From Hyaloperonospora brassicae (taxonomy: Eukaryota > Oomycota > Peronosporomycetes > Peronosporales > Peronosporaceae), in NCBI GenBank assembly GCA_947650285.1, contig CANTFL010000634.1:1-64000 (forward strand): a stretch of 64,000 nt of DNA, in the 5' to 3' direction. Every line of letters starts with the position of its first letter. Position 1 is the first letter of the stretch. Shown one piece after another: positions 57,301-64,000 of the stretch. Below the pieces are notes generated by a model. It had not been told where the DNA came from. It did no database searches and was given only the letters and a program-made list of their open reading frames with translations. The position numbers and the translations under genes are program-made.

Positions 57301-58350
57301 CTGCTGACTCCGTATATAGAAGGCGTCAATTGCTTCAATTTTATATCGTGAAAGTAGCCACTGTCGTTTTACACAATACTTAGAGCCAGGCACGACATCA
57401 AGCTCGTACCGTAAGCCACGCTCTGCCGGTAAAACCGCTGGAATTTTGTCAGGAAATACATCAGCGAAGTTGTGAGCTAAAGCGAGGGCCGTGAAATTTG
57501 GAGCGGCGAGTTCTTTCCATGATTGAACCGCAAAACGCTCTTCGCGTGCGACTTAGGTTCCGTTTCCCTTCGGGTTGCTCGCGGTTGCCAAGCACCGGGT
57601 CTCGGACGAGAAGACATAGTTGATCGACATTCCCCTTTTCAAATCACGCAGCAAGTCATCCCAACTAATTTCATGCAGCTGAGTGTTAGTAGACGTGGTA
57701 GAGGGAGAAGGGTTTCAACCAAGACAAAATGGATGTTGGGGCCAACGCCTGTCATATTGACAACGTGATAGTCTCGAACGATTGGGAGGCACTACTAGTC
57801 CATAATACATCGAAAGCGTCTGCTTCGGTGAGATGTTAGGTTGTATGTCGCACACAGGAGCTGATGCTTGACCGAAGGACGCCGGAGACCACTGTCTCGG
57901 CGAAGATTCTTGACTCAGAAACCATTGTTCGACTAAAGAGAAACATGTCGTGGTGCTGTGTACCGCAAGAATAGTTCCATCGCACGCTTCGCGTGTTTTA
58001 GAGGTCGTAGATTTTGGATCCACAACAGCAACATGCTGCCAGGTGCTCGTGGGGTCAGTAAGCACCGCGAGCACTGCGTTGTCATCGATATTACGGAGCT
58101 TAACTGTGCAATTAACCCAATCGATTACCGGACGATTCCGTGCAATTCACGGCATCCCATAGATGCAAAAAACGACCGGCTGAGGTCGGTGACCTGAAAA
58201 TCGTCACAGCTTGAAAAGCCGTCGAATTAGTAGGGGGCGATATTCGACCGCTGTCGTTGCGTCCTCGGCTAATTATCGGCATACTCGACGATCACCGTTC
58301 CTGAAGACTCGCGAAAACGCATCCGCGAGGAGAAAATCAGTAAACTTTCG
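57301..58350 (-). pseudogene. Protease-to-RT region of element F (heavily decayed)
   Basis: Fragments of pre-RT sequence can be read in changing frames, and an open frame at 58074-57715 has no domain that I can identify with confidence. By position between gag and RT this should be protease and linker. I do not see an intact DTG or DSG triad. Confidence 0.4.
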
Positions 58351-58435
58351 GCGCAAACGAAGATGTTCGTCCTAACCGAGTCGAGCAGCTCTCGAAGCGG
58401 GCGCGTCGCACCGTCGACCTGCACGATGAGCACGA

Positions 58436-59554
58436 TCAGTCATTTTTAACTGCTGGAAGTGGTGGCATAAAGCTGCGCGTGAAGAGTAGAGGGGATAAAG
58501 TAACGGGTCTCCATCTCTGGCACGTTCCTCCTTCTTCGCCGAGTAGGACGCTCCGCGCCTCCTGTTTGAACCTGACTTTTGGCTGTGAAGCCGAGTCATT
58601 AGGGGTGACAGACTCGGCGACTGCGCGCATAGGATAATGCGCGCGGCGATACCACCGCGCGTGAACAGATATACGACATCGAAAACAAATCAGCCTACTC
58701 GTCGCCACGGGTTTTCGATTCCCGTGTCTCACAACACGTCGTGATTGAGGGACGCGCTCAACCGCGTCAATCTCCATAGAATCAGGCTCTTATACAGCAC
58801 GATGGTACGACGAATGTCCCATGTGCGAGGCCATTACGCTGAAGTGTTTGCGTAACGCGATCGTGAACGCTTCTTTAAGCGAAGATGGAGGAATACGCGT
58901 CAAATGGAAACCCCGGATACCATCGTTCATACTAGTGACAAAGACGTGTACTTGCGTCACCACATGGATAAGGTCGGTAACGATGCCCGACGCCAAGTGA
59001 CGAGCTCGTTTAATGGAATCCAAGATCGATTGGTGACCATATTTTAACGCGAGGAAAGCCGATCAGTGGTGGTGTTCATCCACCGCGAGGCGCAAGTCTT
59101 CCTTTAGGTCCTTTGGATCCAGGAATCAACCCGAATCAGCGACAAGATTGCAAAGCGCCCACTCCTTCGCCTTCCCCGTCAACTTTAAGAGGAGGAAGTG
59201 GGTGCGCGAGAACTCAGACGTGAGTTGACGAGCCTGGATAGCAACATCCACCTCGCAGAGCCGACAATTGAGGGTGAGACGCTTTGACCCCTCGCCGCTG
59301 TAGCTAGCGATGTCAAGCTGGACGACCGTGGAAGTGAAGGCTCGCCGACGCAAATTAGCGAACTCACGGTCGACGAAGCCTCAGATCGCGACACGCTGGA
59401 GGAGTTCCGGCGTGTTCTTGAGTACGGCAATCAAAGAACTGATGCCAGCCACGAATTCTAGGCGGCGCAGTGCTTCCCACTCGAACGTGGTGAGGTGCTG
59501 GAAGTCGTCATGATCAAACACCTCACCTGCAGCGTCCTGTATCCGGGCGCTCAT
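58436..59554 (-). pseudogene. Gag of element F (single frame with several stops)
   Basis: ATG at 59554 (MSARIQDAAGEVFDHDDF) is the start I recognise for this oomycete Gag family. WEALRRLEFVAGISSLIAVL follows, then TGA at 59383-59381. The same frame continues VDREFANLRRRAFTSTVVQLDIASYSGEGSKRL, FLLLKLTGKAKEWAL, then stops near 59126 and 59050, then QVHVFVTSMNDGIR and, from 58777, MEIDAVERVPQSRR and a degraded zinc-knuckle area (FRCRISVHA). It ends at 58436. Unlike the others it has decayed by nonsense changes with the frame kept. Confidence 0.75.
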
Positions 59555-59589
59555 TTACGTCACTAGACGATCTACAAAGTGCTAATAGG

Positions 59590-60055
59590 TTTAACGGGAC
59601 TGAAGTACGTTACATTACTTTAATGAAGTTCTTACGAGGAAGCTGAAGAGTCACACGTGTAAGCAATTGTCGATTGTAGATTAATTTCAATACTAATTTA
59701 ATAAATTTATAAGTTTATTCTAATCATCCTAGGTATAACTGGTCTCTGAGCCACGGGAGGCACCCAACTATAAGTGAACCTTTTTGGCTCATAATGGGTC
59801 TGTACCCACTTGCCAGCAGAATAGGACAACGACACACTGTAGCCACTATTCTTGGCTTCAGTCGGACCCTACTATATATATGTAAATATACGTGCGTGTA
59901 CCAAAATGTTAACTAGATAGATATGACATTGTAACAATGAGTGTAAAAATAACATCCAGTTTAAGATCCACCCACAACAGTAACTAAGCGTGTGCCTGTT
60001 GTACGACTTGGATAAATGAAAATTTTATTCAATGTAACGAGGTGAGCCCGTTACT
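59590..60055 (-). mobile_element. 5' LTR of element F
   Basis: It is bounded by TTTAACGGG on the left, next to a PBS-like TATTAGCACTTTGTAG (rc), and by CCCGTTAC on the right. About 466 bp, AT-rich. The ends resemble those of the D LTR but are degraded. Confidence 0.5.
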
Positions 60056-60101
60056 TATAAATTGGTACGAATCTATTAATTTATAAATATTATTTTATTT
60101 A

Positions 60102-60564
60102 TGTAACGGATTGAGGTTGTTCTATAATAATCGGTAGGAATGTACCAATTTAAATTATTTATTATTCAGATAATATCAAACAACATCATTTGCGACGAGG
60201 TGATGTAGACGTAACGTTTCCTCGAGGGTATCATTCTCCGGGTACTCCACTTGAAGGTTGATGTACCCAATACGTCAACCGAAAGAACCACCAATCGCTG
60301 CGTGACGCGCGCAATATGTGGTGAGCAATTGACCCACATAGGTAATTGTAGTTTCTGACAGTTAGATCTGGAAAAAGATCATTTGTCAACAGAAATTGAA
60401 TGATATGAAATAAAATTCTACTTTTTTCTCAGACAGAGTGTTCGAGCTCTGTTTCTTTGGGTGCGCTTCCTCGCCACGTGTACATGACTCCAGGAACCCG
60501 CAGCCTTGTGCTAAGTTTACACAAGGTCGAGCCTGTCATCTGGCAAAAAGCGGTCCCTATTGCA
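60102..60564 (+). mobile_element. 5' LTR of element G (tentative)
   Basis: It starts TGTAACGGATTGAGG and ends CCCTATTGCA just before a PBS-like TATCACCACTTTGTAG (60567-60582). Length about 463 bp, close to the F LTR, but only one copy is present. 60056-60101 is AT-rich and otherwise featureless. Confidence 0.4.
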
Positions 60565-60614
60565 CCTATCACCACTTTGTAGTACGTCCAGCGTCCAAGA
60601 CCACCTAATCTAAC

Positions 60615-61660
60615 ATGGACATGTTAGATAAGGAGGAAAGCTTCCACCCCACGCGGGAACGCTTAAATCATTTTGAGTGATATCGAATTAAGTGCGATAG
60701 AACGCATGAGTTCTACTATAGGCCAAACCGCGATTAGCGCCGTATTAAAGTGTCTCGACAGGTACCAACAACACGCTGCTATAGCGAGATTCATTTTAAA
60801 TGAACTTGTCGCCGAACGAGGAAAGGAGCCATGCTTCATTCGAAAGGATCTCAACAGGCCGAGCAGTTGAGAGAAATCGGTACTCAACTGACGGATCTGT
60901 TAATACAGCAGCAATTCAATGCTGCTGTGGGAAAGATAACACACACACATCGTCCCATAATCAATAAGGTAAATATCTCCAAGTACAGAGGAGCCAAAAG
61001 AGAATCCCTATTGTTATAGTTTGTCGAACTAGACAGAGCCATACAGCCACGTCGTATCGACGATGATCAAATGAAACTCACGTTTGTTTCAACCCACCTG
61101 GCAGGACGTGCCAAGACTTGAGTCTAAGGTTGGAGATGAGCGACCCATACGCCATTCAGTCGCAGAATCCTTTGAGACCCATTAAAAACAAACGATTGAA
61201 ATGCATCGGGTAAGGTTCAGGGCTCAGTCAGATCTCCTAAAAATATGGCAGGGTAAGTGTGACGTGAAATCTTACGCTCAGCATATACGTCTTCTCGCGA
61301 CTAATATAACGGCAAACCTAGTACATAAACGGACGTTGATTACTCTTTTCATACAAAGGCTCAATGATGGGCCCGTCAAATATTAAATGTTCCACCTGGA
61401 GCTGGATACGCTTGAACAAGCGATCTCAGCTGCGAATCAGAAAGACGCTAGCATGAGACAGGCTCACGTTAGATCCAGCGCCAATCGTTTGCCAAGACGA
61501 CAAGAGACTGGAAGTCCAGAACCGATGAACCCATGTTATGATCAGAGCAAGAGACCTCGCTTTTTAAACACCACGCGATTGCAGATTTCAATTGCTGTCA
61601 GATGTTAGGACACTACGTGTACAAGTGTAGTGCCCTTAGCCACCACTACACAGTTCTAAG
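60615..61660 (+). pseudogene. Gag of element G (broken relative of D gag)
   Basis: MDMLDKEESFHPT at 60615 parallels the D Gag start. After a frameshift, SAIERMSS...RYQQHAAIARFILNELVAE (60673), QQAEQLREIGTQLTDLLIQQQFNAAVG (60831), KVNISKYRGAKRESLLL, FRAQSDLLKIWQGKCDVKSYAQHIRLLA (61201) and LELDTLEQAISAANQ (61387) follow in pieces. A one-base deletion near 61580 disrupts the zinc knuckle. The codon matching the D amber is CAG here. Confidence 0.75.
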
Positions 61661-61740
61661 CGAAATGATCCGTCATTTGCCAAAAAAGGCAATGGGCTTA
61701 CGTTTAAAGCCTTTGCGAAACCTCAACAGCGAGGCGGATT

Positions 61741-62246
61741 TTTAAATAATGAACGGGGCCGGAAGAAGCAAGGCTCCCTACTAATCCAGCAACCTCAAGA
61801 GAATTTGCAAATCTCTTGACGAAAGTTGCTCCAGATACACAATCATTGCGTGTCTCTGCACCTGGTGATGACGTTTCGCTCCTCACCTTGAAGTTGGAAG
61901 CGACAAATGATTTGTCGCTTCGTGCCCTAGTAGACTGTGGGGAATCGAACAACTTTGTTCGTCGCCAGTCACTAGAGGGTCGTAGGCTCGAGTCCGTTGA
62001 GCGCGGCATTCCCCTCACGAGGATGACGGTACGGCTTGTAGCAGGCGCATCGATATCCGTTGAGAAACGTGTAGTCGGAATCCACTACACGTTGGAGGGT
62101 GAATAGTACGATGACGACTTCATCGTACTGGAACCAGATGACAAATTTGGTGTCAACTTGGGATTATCTAGGATCAGTAGGTACAAGCCAAGAGTGAGCT
62201 GACAACATCAATCCGTGAAGATGCCTGGCGCTCGTTTATCAGGTGT
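61741..62246 (+). pseudogene. Protease of element G, truncated
   Basis: An open stretch from 61816 encodes TKVAPDTQSLRVSAPGDDVSL, ALVDCGESNNFVRRQSLE and MTVRLVAGASISVEKRVVGIHYTLEG, closely related to the D protease. The active-site DCGA reads DCGE here. A TAG follows at 62104. Sequence stays D-like to about 62246, then switches to reversed LTR type B. Confidence 0.8.
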
Positions 62247-62869
62247 GTAACTTGGGCCATCTCCCAGAGTCGCCTGTATCCAAAGGTGATGCTTGATCCG
62301 CGAGCCTTCTGACCACTTGATCCGTCTCGTAATCTTGAATTTGAATCGTTAGGCTCCCTGCGTCCGATCGCAGTTGGTGGGGGGGGTTGGGGTGAGATCT
62401 GATGTTCCGCCTGGCCAAACAATCCAAGGGAGAAGTTTTAGCAGACACAGGTCGCTCATTATTCATCGGGAGGCTAAAGTTCCTTCCCGGGGAGAAGTCG
62501 ACGCGTGTCTTACGTTGCAAATTCAATTCTGTTTAATGTTAACTAACCAAATCCAAAACCTATGACTATGCCCATCTGTTCACAAGTTTAATGTTGGCTA
62601 TCGCATGTCGATGTAATTCACTTCTTGAGTCGAGTGGTCCACAGCAGACACTCCGTAATGGATCGCTCTTAAGTGGATCGCTCGGTAGTACTTCGCTCTT
62701 TAGTGGATCGCTCGGTAGTGGATCGCTCGGTAGTGGATCGCTCGGTAGTGGATCTCTCGGTAGTAGATCAAACCGGGGTGGATCGCTCAGGTAGTGGATC
62801 GAAGTATTTGATCCACGCTAATTATGTGATCCACACCAACTATGTGTCCACCCAATTAAGCGTTACACA
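62247..62869 (-). mobile_element. LTR type B, reverse orientation, truncated
   Basis: It is the reverse complement of sequence shared with 27230-27540 and 39906-40330. It includes the uninterrupted junction ACAGAATTGAATTTGC, which is the empty site of the A insertion at 40338. Its 3' part is cut off at the junction with element G. Confidence 0.65.
62650..62815 (-). repeat. Minisatellite of GTGGATCGCTCGGTA units
   Basis: About ten imperfect units of 16 bp, at 62650-62815, in the opposite orientation to the minisatellite at 39977-40210. The most regular part (62700-62765) has consecutive identical units, showing recent slippage. Confidence 0.85.
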
Positions 62870-63480
62870 ACCCAGGCTAAATCGTGGCTAATCTTCCGAG
62901 TCATTGATCGGGCATCCACCGTCGAATCGCCGTCACTTTTTGGAGACCTCGTATCTTTGGTAGTCTTGACGATCGACTCCTTCAGCTTGCTTCCATATAT
63001 ACATATCTTCCATTGTCGTTGTCGATCCAATAATCTAGATGATGTTCACCTCTTAATTGATCCAGTCCTTGCAACTTGGTGGTCCAAGCCCTTGATCACG
63101 GATCGTGATCGGTCAGTCGTCGATCCGTGACTATACTCCTTCATGATCGTTAGGTATATAAATCTGCATAATTTTTACAGTCATTTCTGTCACTCAGTCG
63201 TTTGATCCCACCGACCGTGCCAACGGGCCTTACTTTAAGCGCGCTCATCCAATCAAATTGATCTCGCACTTAATGCGGTAGGCGCGATCCACACTTTCCA
63301 TCAATATACTTCTGCGCTTTCTTAAAATAGTCCCTTGCAGCGGCGATCGACATACATTGTCGATCGACTCTGCATTCACAACACTCATGGATCCTGCATA
63401 GTGTGCAGTTAAGAGCTCGGAGGCTGATAACTCGATTCCGCCTTCATCTCCACGGCCGGTTCAACTTACGGAAGGCATGC
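62870..63480 (-). other. 3' UTR of a second E-family element, reversed
   Basis: It aligns with the reverse complement of 39081-39905. No gag-pol-sense gene is evident. It forms the region between the LTR and the antisense ORF. Confidence 0.5.
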
Positions 63481-63481
63481 C

Positions 63482-64000
63482 ATGTTCCCTTCGTCTCGGG
63501 TGGGCGTTGAGTCCTTGGTGAATCGTGATACTTTGAACGCGGGGATCGCGGCACTTTACGTTCAACTGGATCTTCAAGACGCGGTTGTTCGAGATCACCA
63601 CTCCTTGGAGGAGATACGTCGAGACCAGAAACTGCACAACGACCGACTACGGACAGAGTTGGCATCGTACGTCGAGATCGCCCCGCGCTTGGCGACTAAT
63701 GTAAAGAGCGTTATCTCAGCATCTGGACCGATCACCAGAACTTTTACGAGCGGTCGCGCGCAATTCAAACGGAGCTGGCACGATGCTTGGGCCATGATGA
63801 CGTGATCCAGGAGCCTAAAACGACTCTTTTAAAAAACAAAGCAAACTTGGAACACGAGACATATCGGGGAACTCGTGAATCGTCCAACGACCAGCAGCAA
63901 GTGGGGACGCTGACTTCTCGCCTGGCTGCTGCAGAACAAAATACGGGTGGCGATCTCCAAGATCCTACGGTCAAGGCATCCAAGTACAAAAAACTTTTCA
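63482..64000 (+). pseudogene. Antisense coiled-coil ORF of a second E-family copy (runs off window)
   Basis: ATG at 63482 opens a 107-codon frame with helical segments (LDLQDAVVRDHHSLEEIRRDQK). The frame that matches the E-element protein begins at 63706 and is open to the window end: ERYLSIWTDHQNFYERSRAIQ, LGHDDVIQEPKTTLLKNKANLE, QQVGTLTSRLAAAEQNTGGDL, VKASKYKKLF. A frameshift separates the two parts. The transcription direction is from the LTR towards pol, as in the other copy. No known catalytic motif is seen; a structural or regulatory coiled-coil protein is the most that can be said. Confidence 0.6.

Noticed and set aside
57523..57768. Plus-strand frame in element F
   Set aside because: Short, no similarity recognised, and antisense to the pol region.

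Overview
This window looks like a gene-poor, repeat-dense piece of a eukaryotic genome, most likely a peronosporalean oomycete (Phytophthora, downy mildew or close relative). I base that on recognising the gag-pol proteins as the Ty3/gypsy families typical of that group, not on any database search. I see no host gene, no rRNA or tRNA gene, and nothing bacterial. Almost everything is LTR retrotransposon sequence, mostly decayed and nested.

Layout. (1) 1-27093: a head-to-tail array of a 3633-bp unit, with eight LTR copies (family A, about 1763 bp) alternating with seven copies of an internally deleted remnant. Each remnant keeps only the 3' end of pol, a 3' UTR with four GGAGG-loop hairpins, and a G-rich polypurine tract. 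(2) 27094-40337: a second family (E, LTR type B, plus strand) with PBS, gag, protease, RT, RNase H, a deleted integrase, an antisense coiled-coil ORF, and the first part of its 3' LTR. Its gag is split by a solo A-type LTR with a 4-bp target duplication (AGAC). (3) 40338-43444: the 5' part of another A element (LTR, PBS, gag) inserted into the E 3' LTR. (4) 43445-48738: the 5' part of family C (LTR, PBS, gag, protease, start of RT). (5) 48739-56723: a complete but broken minus-strand element D bounded by two LTRs, with gag, a -1 frameshift signal, protease, RT, RNase H, integrase and chromodomain, plus a plus-strand (antisense) ORF between pol and the 3' LTR. (6) 56724-60055: truncated minus-strand element F. 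(7) 60102-62246: plus-strand relative of D (G). (8) 62247-64000: reverse-oriented 3' end of a second E-family element, with LTR B, 3' UTR and the antisense coiled-coil ORF running off the window.

How parts relate. A and E share PBS type and gag family, and A copies have landed in both LTRs and in the gag of E. D, F and G share the TGTAACGG LTR start and a TAGCACTTTGTAG-like PBS. Three things stand out. First, two different families (D and E) each carry an antisense, coiled-coil ORF that starts near the 3' LTR and runs toward pol. Second, element D is packed along its whole length, LTRs and coding regions included, with short perfect hairpins, one of which lies right after a slippery AAAAAAT heptamer. 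Third, the A array has a 3' UTR in which stems vary but a GGAGG loop is kept. All coding regions described here are broken somewhere, so no element is clearly autonomous.
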